In this document: positions 1-8,929 of the stretch, one piece after another
How the letters are laid out: each line of letters opens with the position of its first letter
Numbering within the stretch: position 1 is the stretch's first letter
Assembly (NCBI GenBank): GCA_910588235.1
Contig: CAJUOQ010000001.1
Location: 44,457-108,456 of the forward strand
Source of the DNA: an uncultured Atopostipes sp.
GTDB lineage: Bacteria; Bacillota; Bacilli; Lactobacillales; Carnobacteriaceae_A
Reading direction: 5' to 3'
Length of the DNA: 64,000 nucleotides
Made by a program: the position numbers and the translations under genes
The notes under the pieces: model-generated
Told to the model about the DNA's origin: nothing
What the model saw: the letters and a program-made list of their open reading frames with translations, nothing else
Database searches by the model: none

Positions 1-91
1 CAAAAATGGATTTCGTCCCCACACCTGTCCGATCCTCTTTGATCACACCTTCGTCTAATATTTTCTGTGCTAATTCTAAATATTGTTCCAT
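1..91 (-). CDS. thyA: Thymidylate synthase, N-terminal fragment cut by the window edge
   Basis: Only about 30 residues are visible before the gene leaves the window. They begin [15 protein letters not shown] and continue [11 protein letters not shown], the conserved N-terminus of thymidylate synthase, with the DRTG phosphate-binding arginine segment. The enzyme methylates dUMP to dTMP using methylenetetrahydrofolate. I chose the ATG at 91 because GGAGGG lies about eight bases upstream; an ATG at 97 is too close to that site. It lies 33 bases downstream of the ABC-F gene on the same strand, so the two are probably co-transcribed. Confidence 0.85.
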   Translation of the reverse strand, partial: MEQYLELAQKILDEGVIKEDRTGVGTKSIF

Positions 92-123
92 CGCCATTCC
101 CTCCGCTAAATCTTTCTTTTATA

Positions 124-2025
124 TTAATCGATATATTGACTTAAATATTCCCAACGGTCATATTTTTCTTCAAGTTTTTCTTGTAAAGAGCTTTTTTCTT
201 TAAATAATTCTTCTATTTTTTCATAATCACTCCCGGCCCTCCCCATTTCTTCATCGATTTCTTCCACTTGAAGTTCCAATTCCATAATCTCATCTTCAAT
301 CGTGGTCCATTCTTTTTCTTCCATATAAGTGAGCTTTGTTTTTTCTTGTGATTTTTGTTTACGGTTTTGCGCGGGTTGTGTCGTTTTATTTTTGGAAGCA
401 GCCGCTCTTTTCGCTGCACGTTCTTTTTCTTGTGCCTCTTCAAAATATTCTTCCGCTGTGCCAAAGAACTCGCTAATTTGTCCTTGTCCTTCAAATACAA
501 GTAATTTATCCGTTACTTTATCTAAGAAGTAACGATCGTGAGAGACAGTCATAACGGCTCCTGGAAAGCTTTCAATATAGTCTTCTAACACGTTTAAAGT
601 ATCAATATCTAAATTGTTTGTCGGCTCATCTAAAAGTAAAACATTCGGTCTTTCCATCAATAAACGCACCAAGTATAAACGGCGTTTTTCTCCACCAGAT
701 AAAGAACGTATCAAAGTGCCGTGTTGAGATCTAGGGAACATAAACTGTTCAAGTAGTTGCGAGATATTGATGGCTGTCCCATCTCTACGCTGAACTTCTT
801 CAGCAATTTCTTGTAGATAGTTGATCACTCGTTTATCTCCCGGAACATCAATGTTATTTTGTTGGAAATAACCGATCCTGACGGTTTCACCTACAATTAA
901 AGTTCCTGCATCCAATTCTTTTTTACCAGTTAACAAATCTAAAAAAGTTGATTTACCGGAGCCATTTACCCCCGTAATCCCAATGCGGTCATGGGTTTGC
1001 ACGATATAATCAAAATGATCTAAAATGACTTTACCATCAATCTGATAATCCGCTTCTTTTAATTCAAAAACTTGCTTTCCTAAACGAGAAGAAGCTAAAT
1101 CCATTTCTAAATGAAACGATTCAGAGGTTTGATGTGTTTGTTCTTTTAAGTCTTCGAAACGCTCCATCCGTGCTTTCTGTTTCGTTCCTCGTCCTTGAAC
1201 CCCTTCACGCATCCAAGCCAGTTCTTGTTTATATAATTGCTTCGCTTTTCGTTGGGCAGATGCTTGTTGCTCTTCTCTCTCTGCTTTTTCTTCTACATAA
1301 GCTTGATAATTTCCTGGATACTCTTCTAGCTTTCCATTCGTTAATTCAATAATTTTATCGACAATTCGATCTAAGAAGTACCGGTCATGAGTAACGACCA
1401 TTAAAGCTCCTTTATAATTTTTTAAATAGTTCTCGAGCCAAGTGATCATTTCAAAGTCTAAGTGGTTAGTCGGCTCATCTAAGATCAGTAAGTCAGGCGT
1501 TTGAATCAACACTTGTGCTAAAGCGACGCGTTTTTGCTGGCCGCCGGACATGGTGCCAATTTTTATGTTCATGTCGCGGATACCTAAAATAGATAAGATT
1601 CTCTTCGCACTGGAATCGGCGTTCCAAGCATCGTTTGTATCCATTGCTTGTTGTGCTTTTGTAAATTGTTTTTGAACTTTTTCATCATCTGGATGTTCGG
1701 TTAATTGAAGCATCGCTTCTTCATAAACTCGAACCGCCTGCATAATAGGCGTATTGCCAGAAAAGACGGTCTCTAAAACTGTCGCCTCTGGATCTAAATC
1801 AGGCTCTTGGCTTAAGAAACCAATTTGATAGTCCCCTGGTTTTGTAAGGGTGCCACTATCTGGCTCTAGTGCTCCTGCAAGCACTCTTAAAAAGGTCGAT
1901 TTTCCGTTCCCATTGCGCCCAATGAGCCCTACTTTTTCTTCATTTATAATTGAAAAATTAACTTGATCAAATAATACTTTCGTTCCAGTTCTTTGGGATA
2001 GATTTTCAATCTTTAATTCTTTCAA
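124..2025 (-). CDS. yfmR: ABC-F family ATPase of the YfmR/Uup type
   Basis: This 633-residue soluble protein has two ATP-binding cassettes and no membrane segment, the ABC-F layout. The first cassette has Walker A GRNGNGKST near residue 37, signature MSGGQQKR near 160 and Walker B LLILDEPTNHLD. The second has GVNGSGKST near 350, signature LSGGEKRR near 440 and LLLLDEPTNNLD. A charged linker rich in Glu, Gln and Arg separates them. A C-terminal coiled coil from about residue 560, rich in Lys and Glu, marks the YfmR/Uup branch. Members act on ribosomes, resolving stalled complexes, and are not transporters. The role is inferred from the family; the assignment is otherwise secure. Confidence 0.9.
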   Translation of the reverse strand: MKELKIENLSQRTGTKVLFDQVNFSIINEEKVGLIGRNGNGKSTFLRVLAGALEPDSGTLTKPGDYQIGFLSQEPDLDPEATVLETVFSGNTPIMQAVRVYEEAMLQLTEHPDDEKVQKQFTKAQQAMDTNDAWNADSSAKRILSILGIRDMNIKIGTMSGGQQKRVALAQVLIQTPDLLILDEPTNHLDFEMITWLENYLKNYKGALMVVTHDRYFLDRIVDKIIELTNGKLEEYPGNYQAYVEEKAEREEQQASAQRKAKQLYKQELAWMREGVQGRGTKQKARMERFEDLKEQTHQTSESFHLEMDLASSRLGKQVFELKEADYQIDGKVILDHFDYIVQTHDRIGITGVNGSGKSTFLDLLTGKKELDAGTLIVGETVRIGYFQQNNIDVPGDKRVINYLQEIAEEVQRRDGTAINISQLLEQFMFPRSQHGTLIRSLSGGEKRRLYLVRLLMERPNVLLLDEPTNNLDIDTLNVLEDYIESFPGAVMTVSHDRYFLDKVTDKLLVFEGQGQISEFFGTAEEYFEEAQEKERAAKRAAASKNKTTQPAQNRKQKSQEKTKLTYMEEKEWTTIEDEIMELELQVEEIDEEMGRAGSDYEKIEELFKEKSSLQEKLEEKYDRWEYLSQYID

Positions 2026-2248
2026 AAAACGTCATCCCTTCTTTAATAAATAACTATTTATTATCTCATGATATCCTATCCATTTTAACATAACCAACCT
2101 ACATTTTACATATTTTCTATTGAAAGGATCATTTAAAATCGTCGAAATAACTCTTTATGTATTAGGTTTACAAATTGACTTAAGGAAGGAGTTTCTTATA
2201 TACTTTGGTTGTAATTGAAGACTTATGGATTGGAATTGGGGGATTACT

Positions 2249-2491
2249 ATGACAAAAACGGGCATAGTTAAGTGGTTCAGTAACGCCAAAGGTTATGGAT
2301 TCATTGAATATGGTGATGCAGAAGATATTTTTGTTCACTTCACCGGAATCGAAATGGATGGTTACCGAACTTTGAAAGAAGGACAATCTGTAGAATTTGA
2401 TGCTGTAGAAGGAGCTCGTGGTTTACAAGCGACAAACGTAATACCTTTAGCAGATAAAGAGGAAGCGCACGCGGAAGACGAGAGCGAATAA
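2249..2491 (+). CDS. Cold-shock domain protein
   Basis: This is an 80-residue single-domain nucleic-acid chaperone that binds single-stranded RNA and DNA. The RNP1 motif KGYGFI (residues 14-19) and RNP2 motif IFVHF (about 27-31) are intact, and the domain starts with GIVKWF. The acidic C-terminal tail ([10 protein letters not shown]) is longer than in standard 66-residue Csp proteins. I use the ATG at 2249, preceded by GGGGGA; an upstream in-frame ATG at 2225 would add eight residues unlike the family. The roughly 220-base stretch from 2026 to 2248 carries no gene and probably holds its promoter and leader. Confidence 0.88.
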   Translation: MTKTGIVKWFSNAKGYGFIEYGDAEDIFVHFTGIEMDGYRTLKEGQSVEFDAVEGARGLQATNVIPLADKEEAHAEDESE

Positions 2492-2497
2492 AGAATA

Positions 2498-2532
2498 AAA
2501 CGGCTAGAAGCATTTTTCTAGCCGTTTCCTTT
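2498..2532 (+). terminator. Bidirectional terminator between the cold-shock gene and the EbsA-like gene
   Basis: A 12-bp perfect stem (2498-2509 with 2516-2527) has a 6-base loop. T-rich sequence follows it on the plus strand, and an A-rich run precedes it, so it can terminate both convergent genes. Confidence 0.8.
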
Positions 2533-2534
2533 AT

Positions 2535-2963
2535 TCAAGACATAAATAAGCAAGGAATTTCTGGATAATGATTGACAATATAATTCAAAAATTTCCGCTT
2601 ATTTTTTTCGGATAAATAGATTTTTCCAATCACTCGATCACTTGATTTTACTTCTACTAGACGAGAGTCTTCGTAAAAAACAAATTCGCTGACGGTAATC
2701 ATTTGGATTTTTTCTTTGGTGTAAAAATGAAGATAAATAGTTGTTAACACGTCATTTTCGATGGTTAAATAACTTTGGTATTTTAAATAAATAAATAGAA
2801 TAGCCAATACCCCAAAGAAAACAGTAAACCAATTAAAGATCAGCAGATTAGAAGCAAACAAAAAGCCTAATCCAACTAAAATAATAAAAATCGAAATATA
2901 AATAATTTCATAAGCAAACTCAAAACGAATATGTAATTTTAATGGTTTTTTATCATGGTTCAT
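2535..2963 (-). CDS. EbsA-like small membrane protein
   Basis: The protein has 142 residues with two hydrophobic segments at about residues 17-39 and 42-60, then a soluble C-terminal domain of alternating beta strands (YLTIENDVLTTIYLHF onward), a PH-like pattern. Size, topology and position beside a csp gene and an RNase H gene match the EbsA family found in lactic acid bacteria; its function is not well established. It is divergent from the RNase H gene, with only 36 bases between the start codons, so the two promoters must overlap or lie within the genes. Confidence 0.55.
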   Translation of the reverse strand: MNHDKKPLKLHIRFEFAYEIIYISIFIILVGLGFLFASNLLIFNWFTVFFGVLAILFIYLKYQSYLTIENDVLTTIYLHFYTKEKIQMITVSEFVFYEDSRLVEVKSSDRVIGKIYLSEKNKRKFLNYIVNHYPEIPCLFMS

Positions 2964-2999
2964 ATAATCAATCTTTCTAAGTAAAGTAGGTGATTTTAA

Positions 3000-3410
3000 A
3001 TGATTCGGATTTATACAGATACGGCTGTTAATGGTAATCCCGGACGAGCGGGTGTTGGTATCTTAATTCTTAAAGGCGAAGATCAAATCCAATTAACCAC
3101 TCCTCTTTCGGGTATGTGGGACAATCATGAAGCCGAATTTAAAGCAATGTTGGATGGTCTCACATGGCTAGTTCAAAATGATTCTGCTTCTGAGCTGACT
3201 TTTGGTTATACAGATAGTCAAATTGTAGCACAATCCATTGAAAAGAAATATGTAAAAGATAGAACTTTTCAAAAATACCTCACGGAGATTTTGGAATTAA
3301 TGGAAGAGTTTCCATATATTAGCATCTCGTGGCTGCCTGAATCAGAAAATCGCGGTGCAGATAATTTAGCTCGCCAAGCTTTGCAAAAAGCTCTAAAGGA
3401 TCAAAAATAA
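3000..3410 (+). CDS. Ribonuclease HI family protein
   Basis: This is a 136-residue RNase H fold enzyme expected to cut RNA in RNA-DNA hybrids. The acidic active-site residues are visible: D in YTDT (residue 6), E in NHEAEF (about 45), D in YTDSQ (about 70) and D in GADNLA (about 119). It lacks the basic handle region of longer E. coli-type RNase HI. The start follows an AGGTGA ribosome-binding site. Some family members are annotated only as reverse-transcriptase-like proteins; activity here is inferred from the complete acidic set. Confidence 0.8.
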   Translation: MIRIYTDTAVNGNPGRAGVGILILKGEDQIQLTTPLSGMWDNHEAEFKAMLDGLTWLVQNDSASELTFGYTDSQIVAQSIEKKYVKDRTFQKYLTEILELMEEFPYISISWLPESENRGADNLARQALQKALKDQK

Positions 3411-3427
3411 TCATTTCTCTATTTGTA

Positions 3428-3447
3428 TTCTAACTTTTAAGTTAGAA
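3428..3447. repeat. Palindrome upstream of the inositol monophosphatase gene
   Basis: TTCTAACTT and its inverse AAGTTAGAA are separated by two bases. A related inverted repeat sharing AAGTTAGAATTA lies at 4324-4352. This may be an operator or part of a terminator for the RNase H gene; no T tract is present. Confidence 0.4.
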
Positions 3448-3498
3448 TTACTTATGAACTTTTCAACAAAAACTAATGAATAAAGCAAAGGAGATATT

Positions 3499-4251
3499 AT
3501 GAATTTAGAAACAATCAATCAACAAATGAAAAGCTGGCTCGTGGAACTTGGTGATTTCATTCAGTCAAAATCAGATTATGAAATTGATGAAAAAGCAGAC
3601 TTTCGTGATTTAGTCAGTGAAGTAGATATTGCGGTAGAAGAAAAATTAACCAGTTACATCCGCTCTCTTCCCGAAGAACAGACGATTTTAGGTGAGGAAG
3701 ATTCTAACGAAGATGTAGATGTCAACGCAGAGCATCTATGGGTCGTCGATCCGATTGACGGGACCTCTAACTTTATTAAACAAGCAGATGATTATGGGAT
3801 TCTTGTCGCTTATTTTCAAAAAGGAGAGCCGATGTTGAGCTATATTTATGAAGTAGAAACGAACACTTTAGTTTCAGCTCAAAAAGATGTCGGGGTTTTT
3901 ATAAATGACGAAAAAAGATCAACACCTGAAAACTTAAAATTAAACGAAGCAATGATCTCCATTAATCCTCGTAAAATGAACCGGACCGAGCTTATGGACA
4001 CAGTTGCTAATCAAGCATTTGATCTCCGTTTCTTAGGAAGTTCTGCTTCCGATGCTTTACGAGTCACTGTTGGAAAATATGGCGCTTTTTTAAGTCCTGA
4101 ATCTGAACCTTGGGACCGTGCACCTTACATTTTAATTGCGGATGAATTAGGCTTACACATGTCCCAGTTTAGTGGTGCGGAATCAACGCTTGTAGGCGAC
4201 GAAAGCTTCGTCTTTGGTACAAAAGCTATTTTCGAAGAATTATTCGCATAA
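3499..4251 (+). CDS. Inositol monophosphatase family protein
   Basis: This 250-residue enzyme has the metal-binding motifs of the lithium-sensitive phosphatase family: GEED (about residue 65), DPIDGTSNF (about 85-93) and the late WDRAP motif (about 203). These coordinate two or three Mg ions for hydrolysis of phosphate monoesters. Bacterial members may act on inositol phosphates, fructose 1,6-bisphosphate, NADP or 3'-phosphoadenosine nucleotides, and the sequence alone does not decide the substrate. A good ribosome-binding site (AAAGGAG) precedes the ATG. Confidence 0.85.
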   Translation: MNLETINQQMKSWLVELGDFIQSKSDYEIDEKADFRDLVSEVDIAVEEKLTSYIRSLPEEQTILGEEDSNEDVDVNAEHLWVVDPIDGTSNFIKQADDYGILVAYFQKGEPMLSYIYEVETNTLVSAQKDVGVFINDEKRSTPENLKLNEAMISINPRKMNRTELMDTVANQAFDLRFLGSSASDALRVTVGKYGAFLSPESEPWDRAPYILIADELGLHMSQFSGAESTLVGDESFVFGTKAIFEELFA

Positions 4252-4267
4252 TAAAAAAACACATAAA

Positions 4268-4317
4268 AAATGTCCTTAAAGATTAATGGGAGTATTAACT
4301 TTAAGGACATTTCTTAT
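4268..4317 (+). terminator. Terminator after the inositol monophosphatase gene
   Basis: A perfect 14-bp stem (4268-4281 with 4299-4312) is followed by TT-rich sequence. A-rich sequence before it would let it work in the other direction too. Confidence 0.75.
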
Positions 4318-4856
4318 TTATTAATTCTAATGCAAATAACAAGTTAGAATTAATAAAACAGAATATTATTCACTTGTCATAGGAGTACACGTTTAAGACG
4401 TGTGCTTTTTTGTTTCCTTCTATATACAGGATAGTGCAAGCGTTTTTCGTAAGCAAACTTTATGCTTGTATGATGTAACTTCTTTAAATAAATAGTGATT
4501 TTTTAGATCTTCAAAGAAGACTGTTGCTTGGTTTCCTCCATCTATCGTCTCTTTATCAACAATCTTTAAAATTTTACAAAAAACTAAATCGTTTTTTTAG
4601 AAGAAGTTCCTACTTATATCTTCCCTTATCATAGGTTATCAGGCTTTTACTATGCCCTGTTCATTCTAATAAGCTTCATATTTCACTTATTGATAAATGA
4701 ACATTGATGAAGTAATCAAATAAAAATTACATGGCTTTTTAATGATGCGCCTAATAATGAAATCGCTAATTTCTTTCTTTTTTGAAGATACAACTTTTAT
4801 ATACTATACTCATTCTAGTTAAAAGTAATTATATATTTTTAAAAGGTAGGTTAATT
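4318..4856. other. 540-base intergenic region with an inverted repeat and a terminator-like hairpin
   Basis: No supportable gene is seen. It contains an 11-bp inverted repeat (ATTAATTCTAA and its inverse, about 4322-4356) that shares sequence with the palindrome at 3428. It also contains a hairpin with a T6 tail at 4385-4413 (GTACACG/CGTGTGC stem) that looks like a plus-strand terminator. The rest, 4414-4856, is AT-rich; it probably includes the promoter of the following lipoprotein gene and may include the remnant of a lost gene. Confidence 0.5.
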
Positions 4857-6509
4857 ATGAAATCTAAGCACTTAATGTTCCCTTTATTTTTTATTTTATT
4901 ATTACTGGGCGCGTGTACAGAAACAGATCCAGTTCCAGATACGAGGGATGAACCAACTGAGACTAAAGACCAAGCTCAGGCTCATCATCCTAACTATCAG
5001 ACACAGATCGATGAGGAATATCTGGAAACCATGGACGAAATACATAATGATTTAATGCAGGTACTGCATACAGATACATATACTCTGTCAGAACCTTTTG
5101 TGGAAGTAAATCCTTACGGGACAGCTCCTTTAACCGCATTAGTGGCTTTTGAAACAGAAGAAGCTGCGCGCTCAGAAGTTATTATTCACGGTAAAACACC
5201 TGCCACAACATTCACGCAAATTTTTGATGAATTTACCACTCAACATTCGGTGCCTGTTTTAGGACTATATGCAGGAACTGAAAACACAGTGGAAATTAAC
5301 GTATACAATAAAGAAGGACTGATGATTGATACCACCCATCTTTCAATTGCGACCGATCCACTTCCTGATGATTTTTGGGATTTAGAATTGGCAGTGGAGA
5401 CGGACGCGGAAACGACAGAACCTGGATTGACTTTTTTAATTCCCTCTCGCGGGAATCTCTTAGCTGTCGATACACTAGGAGATGTGCGTTATATCATCGA
5501 ACCCTGGATGGCGAATACATTTAATCAATTAGAAAATGGGCACATGGTTTTAGCCCTTCGAAAAGAAGAGGATGGAAATTATAATCAATTAGTGGAAATG
5601 AATCGTTTGGGTAAAGTGGAGCAGGCTATTTTATTAGATATTGACAACTATGATCGCGTCAATTATTTTCACCATGATATGATCGAAGCCCCTGACGGTA
5701 ATTGGCTCGTCACAATTCATGATGGCTCTGGTGAACATATTGAAGATGAAATGGCTCTTCTTGATCGAAAAACAGGTGAAGTGCTATGGAATATGAATTT
5801 TCGTGACCTCTTCCCTAGCGAATTTTATACGGATTATACCGGTCCAGTCGATCAATTGGGCGACTGGTTTCACCAAAACGCTGTTTGGTTAACGGAGGAT
5901 GAAGATTCTATTCTGGTCTCCTCGCGACATCAAGACGCTGTTATTAAATTATCTTATCCCGATAACGAATTTGAATGGATTTTAGCTGCTGATGAAGATT
6001 GGCCGGAAGAATTTAAAGAATACTTACTAGAACCTATTGGCGAAGTAAAATTCCCAGGTGCTCAACATGCCATCATGGAATTACCAGATCAAGATGATGA
6101 TCCAGATACGATGGATATCCTTCTTTTTGATAATAATCGAGTAATTACAAGAGGGAACAGAGAGATGGAAGATCAATTTAGTCGCGGTGTGCAGTATCGA
6201 ATTAACGAAGTGGAACATACCGTTGAAGAAATTTGGTCGTATGGGGAAGAAAGAGGCATTGATTTCTTTTCTAGAATCGTCGGAGATGCTGATCTTTTAC
6301 CAATGACCGAAAATGTGCTGCTGACTTCTGGACGCATAGAAGTTGATGAAGAACACCCCCAATCGCGAATCGTTGAAGTCGACCCCGCGAATGATAATGA
6401 AATTATCTTTGAAATCATCGTTTCACGCTTTGCGGATGAAGACGGGGATCGTAGACAAATCTATCGCGCGGAACGCTTACCCCTTTATCCTCGATTTGGT
6501 CACAAATAA
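4857..6509 (+). CDS. Lipoprotein of the arylsulfotransferase (ASST) family
   Basis: The 550-residue product begins with a lipoprotein signal (MKSKHLMFPLFF, hydrophobic core, lipobox LLGAC with the acylated Cys near residue 19), so it should be anchored outside the membrane. The mature part resembles the arylsulfotransferase family: an N-terminal beta domain, then a propeller-like region with FHHDMIEAPDGN (about 283) and WFHQNAVWL (about 340), which supply candidate catalytic histidines. Family enzymes move sulfate between phenolic compounds without PAPS. I start at 4857, behind AGGTAGG; the longer in-frame start at 4782 would destroy the signal peptide. The protein is very acidic. Family call fairly secure, substrate unknown. 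Confidence 0.75.
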   Translation: MKSKHLMFPLFFILLLLGACTETDPVPDTRDEPTETKDQAQAHHPNYQTQIDEEYLETMDEIHNDLMQVLHTDTYTLSEPFVEVNPYGTAPLTALVAFETEEAARSEVIIHGKTPATTFTQIFDEFTTQHSVPVLGLYAGTENTVEINVYNKEGLMIDTTHLSIATDPLPDDFWDLELAVETDAETTEPGLTFLIPSRGNLLAVDTLGDVRYIIEPWMANTFNQLENGHMVLALRKEEDGNYNQLVEMNRLGKVEQAILLDIDNYDRVNYFHHDMIEAPDGNWLVTIHDGSGEHIEDEMALLDRKTGEVLWNMNFRDLFPSEFYTDYTGPVDQLGDWFHQNAVWLTEDEDSILVSSRHQDAVIKLSYPDNEFEWILAADEDWPEEFKEYLLEPIGEVKFPGAQHAIMELPDQDDDPDTMDILLFDNNRVITRGNREMEDQFSRGVQYRINEVEHTVEEIWSYGEERGIDFFSRIVGDADLLPMTENVLLTSGRIEVDEEHPQSRIVEVDPANDNEIIFEIIVSRFADEDGDRRQIYRAERLPLYPRFGHK

Positions 6510-7014
6510 AAAAATGAAATAAAAGAGCAAAGATTAGACAGCCATCGCCTATTTTCTTTGCTCTTAATTTATGTAATCCGTTTGTTTTCAATTCAATCAT
6601 TTTCATTATGAGATGAGTAAATTTTATGGATTTTAGGTTAGCTCCGGGAGTGAATATCACAATAACAAGGATAATAATTAAAGTTAAACTCACTCCTAAA
6701 ATAAAAGTTTTCATTGCTGAGTTATCTATAAATAAAAGAAATATATGCGATAAGAGATTAATTAAAAAGATAATAAAGAGAGCGTACCGCCCGATGAATG
6801 TCCGTTGAACTTCCACAATATCTCCAGATGAAACTTGAATTTCATTGCTTCTTTCACCGAATTGTTTTACCTGTAACGTTGCATTTTCTTCTAAGACCGG
6901 CACTTCTACTTGTTCATTATGCGCTATTTTCTTATTTTTTCTACCATTTATATAAATCCAATACTTCCTCAACATACCCACAAAACCGGTCTTTCTTTTT
7001 ACACGTATCGTCAT
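6415..7014 (-). CDS. Membrane protein of unknown function, overlapping the sulfotransferase gene
   Basis: Starting at 7014 (GAGGTG five bases upstream), the product has 199 residues. It has a basic N-terminus, a beta-rich soluble part, two strongly hydrophobic segments (about residues 79-97 and 103-122), and a C-terminus with no recognisable character. The frame runs through the hairpin that should terminate transcription (6523-6570) and 95 bases antisense into the sulfotransferase gene. The original stop may therefore have been lost, and the last 40 or so residues may not be native. I do not recognise the family. Confidence 0.5.
   Translation of the reverse strand: MTIRVKRKTGFVGMLRKYWIYINGRKNKKIAHNEQVEVPVLEENATLQVKQFGERSNEIQVSSGDIVEVQRTFIGRYALFIIFLINLLSHIFLLFIDNSAMKTFILGVSLTLIIILVIVIFTPGANLKSIKFTHLIMKMIELKTNGLHKLRAKKIGDGCLIFALLFHFFICDQIEDKGVSVPRDRFVYDPRLHPQSVKR
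6523..6570. terminator. Hairpin terminator after the sulfotransferase gene
   Basis: AAGAGCAAAGA (6523-6533) pairs with TCTTTGCTCTT (6555-6565), followed by AATTTATG. The plus-strand T tract is modest. Confidence 0.6.
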
Positions 7015-7174
7015 GCAAACACCTCTTTCTTCGTAAAGTAATTTCCTCATAACTGTGGGATGAGAATACCATAATTTCAATATTTCTTAAAGATAAATGA
7101 CAAAGGCAGGCAAATGATCCAAAGATCGATGAATCGGTTTTTATTTAATGATTATTTACGGCTAACATTTCCAT

Positions 7175-7217
7175 CAAAAAAGCACAAAAAGACGGTATTA
7201 AACCTCTCTTTGTGCTT
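7175..7217 (-). terminator. Terminator after the RNA methyltransferase gene
   Basis: On the minus strand AAGCACAAAGAGAGG pairs imperfectly with CCGTCTTTTTGTGCTT, followed by a T-rich tail. Confidence 0.7.
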
Positions 7218-7224
7218 GGTTCTT

Positions 7225-8355
7225 TTATCGTTGACGGTCGCCCCAGTACTGGAAATAGTCTGTACGGATAGTTCCGTTATATAATTTTCTTTTCTTTGTC
7301 GCTTTTGCACCATAATATTTTTCAAATGCTAAATCACTTGTAATAATATATTTACTCCAAGTGTTTAATGGACGAAAAGCTTCACCCATTTCACGATAAA
7401 GCTGGTGAACAGCTTCTTCTTCTCCTAAACGATCGCCATAAGGGGGATTTGAAATCATAATACCGAAGTCTTTATCTGTCTTGAAATCTGCGACAGCTAA
7501 TTGCTTGAATTTGATATTGTGAGAAACACCCGCAGCCAAAGCATTATTTTCCGCAATTTTGATCATGTTTTCATCAATATCAAAACCTAAAATATCAAGT
7601 TCAGCATCATAATCCATCTGTTCATCCGCTTCTTCTCGGACTTCTTCCCATAGATCTTCAGACATCCAATCCCATTCTTCACATAAGAACGAACGATTGA
7701 AACCAGGCGCAATATTTTGCCCAATTAGAGCCGCCTCAATTGGAATCGTTCCTGAACCACATGTTGGATCCACAAAAGGACGATCTTTACGCCAAGTTGT
7801 CAAGGCAATTAAAGCCGCTGCTAAGTTCTCTTTAAGTGGCGCTCCACCCTTTTCTGTTCGGTAACCTCTTTTGAATAAACTTTCACCCGTCGTGTCCATT
7901 GTAAGTAACGCTTTATCTTTACGTAAAGCAATTTCGATCGGATATTCAGCCCCCGTCTCTGGAAGCATCCCTCGTCGGTGGTAAGTTTCTTTAATACTTT
8001 CGGCAACTGCTTTGTTTACAATACTTTGAACGGCAGGGACACTATGTAACGTGGATTTTATTGACTTTCCAGCAATTGGAAATTTTCCATCCATCGGAAT
8101 ATATTGGTCCCAAGGCAAAGCTTTAGTTTGTTCAAACAAGTCATCAAATGTTTTTGCCTCAAATTCTCCAATAACAATTTTGATGCGGTCAGCAACGCGT
8201 AACCAGAGATTCGTTGTTGCAATATCTTTTTTTGTTCCTTCAAAGCGTACGCGACCATTTTCAACTTGTACCTCATAGCCTAAATCACGTAATTCATTCC
8301 CAACAAGTGCCTCTACTCCAGCTGCACAAGTAGCAATTAAATTAAATTTTTTCAT
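7225..8355 (-). CDS. THUMP-domain RNA methyltransferase (RlmL/YpsC type)
   Basis: This 376-residue class I SAM-dependent methyltransferase should modify a guanine N2 in 23S rRNA. The N-terminus (LIATCAAGVEALVGNEL) leads into a ferredoxin-like/THUMP region up to about residue 160. The catalytic domain follows, with SAM-binding DPTCGSGTIPIEA (about 197-209), an acidic second motif (ILGFDIDENMI, about 260) and the catalytic NPPYGDR (about 309). The size matches the single-domain Gram-positive YpsC rather than the fused enterobacterial RlmKL. Position next to rnpB, gpsB and ypsA matches the Bacillus order. GGAGTGAGGG precedes the ATG. Confidence 0.88.
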   Translation of the reverse strand: MKKFNLIATCAAGVEALVGNELRDLGYEVQVENGRVRFEGTKKDIATTNLWLRVADRIKIVIGEFEAKTFDDLFEQTKALPWDQYIPMDGKFPIAGKSIKSTLHSVPAVQSIVNKAVAESIKETYHRRGMLPETGAEYPIEIALRKDKALLTMDTTGESLFKRGYRTEKGGAPLKENLAAALIALTTWRKDRPFVDPTCGSGTIPIEAALIGQNIAPGFNRSFLCEEWDWMSEDLWEEVREEADEQMDYDAELDILGFDIDENMIKIAENNALAAGVSHNIKFKQLAVADFKTDKDFGIMISNPPYGDRLGEEEAVHQLYREMGEAFRPLNTWSKYIITSDLAFEKYYGAKATKKRKLYNGTIRTDYFQYWGDRQR

Positions 8356-8470
8356 GACTCCCTCACTCCTTCCATCTTTCTTTTTCTATTTTTTAAATAA
8401 AAATATTCTTAAAACACAAAATACATGAATTTATTTCAACCCCAAAGGGTTCTCTTTCTTAATAAATTTC

Positions 8471-8506
8471 AAAAAATAAATCCTCCCAAATCAATAAAGG
8501 GAGGAT
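8471..8506 (-). terminator. Terminator of the RNase P RNA gene
   Basis: ATCCTCCC and GGGAGGAT form an 8-bp stem around an 11-base loop; on the minus strand it is followed by TTATTTTTTG. Confidence 0.85.
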
Positions 8507-8526
8507 ATCAACATTTTCCTAATATT

Positions 8527-8919
8527 GTGTAATTTATTGTAAGCCATGTTCTGTCTAGGAAAGACTTTAGGCCGTCTTCCCTGAGATAATTATCTGTCTG
8601 CTATTGTTGTTACAACAGCCTCTCTCCTTGCATTGAATTCTGCGGAGAAAGTGCCCCTACCTTCGTTTGGGTTGCTCACTCATGGGGTTTACCCGTTCCA
8701 CCAACATTGTTTCCAATGCTGCTTCGTCACTGTGGCACTTTCAAGCCTACTAGAGCATAGCTCTCGCCTTAGCTCATTTAGCTGCCGTTTCCTTTTATAA
8801 AAAAGGACCGTACCTTATTGTTTCAGTACGCATGAACACTACAAGCCTCTCAGCTCGTGTGAGCATGGACTTTACCTCACAGTTATTCATATAACTGCGC
8901 AATTATCCATAAATTACAC
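8527..8919 (-). ncRNA. rnpB: RNase P RNA, type B
   Basis: Reading the minus strand, the terminal helix GTGTAATTTATGG pairs with the distal ACAATAAATTACAC. Internal landmarks are GAGGTAAAGTCCATGCTC near the 5' side, GAAAGTGCCACAGTGACGAA, GGTAAACCCCATGAGTGAGC, GGTAGGGGCACTTTC with the following purine-rich GAATTCAATGCAAGGAGAG, and GAACATGGCTTAC near the 3' end. These match the Bacillus-type catalytic core. The RNA removes the 5' leader from pre-tRNAs. It lies between gpsB and the RlmL-type gene, its usual place in Firmicutes. Confidence 0.95.
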
Positions 8920-8929
8920 AAGGTTTATT

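Noticed and set aside
6798..7052. 84-residue plus-strand frame
   Set aside because: Antisense to the membrane protein gene, with unusual composition and no start signal.
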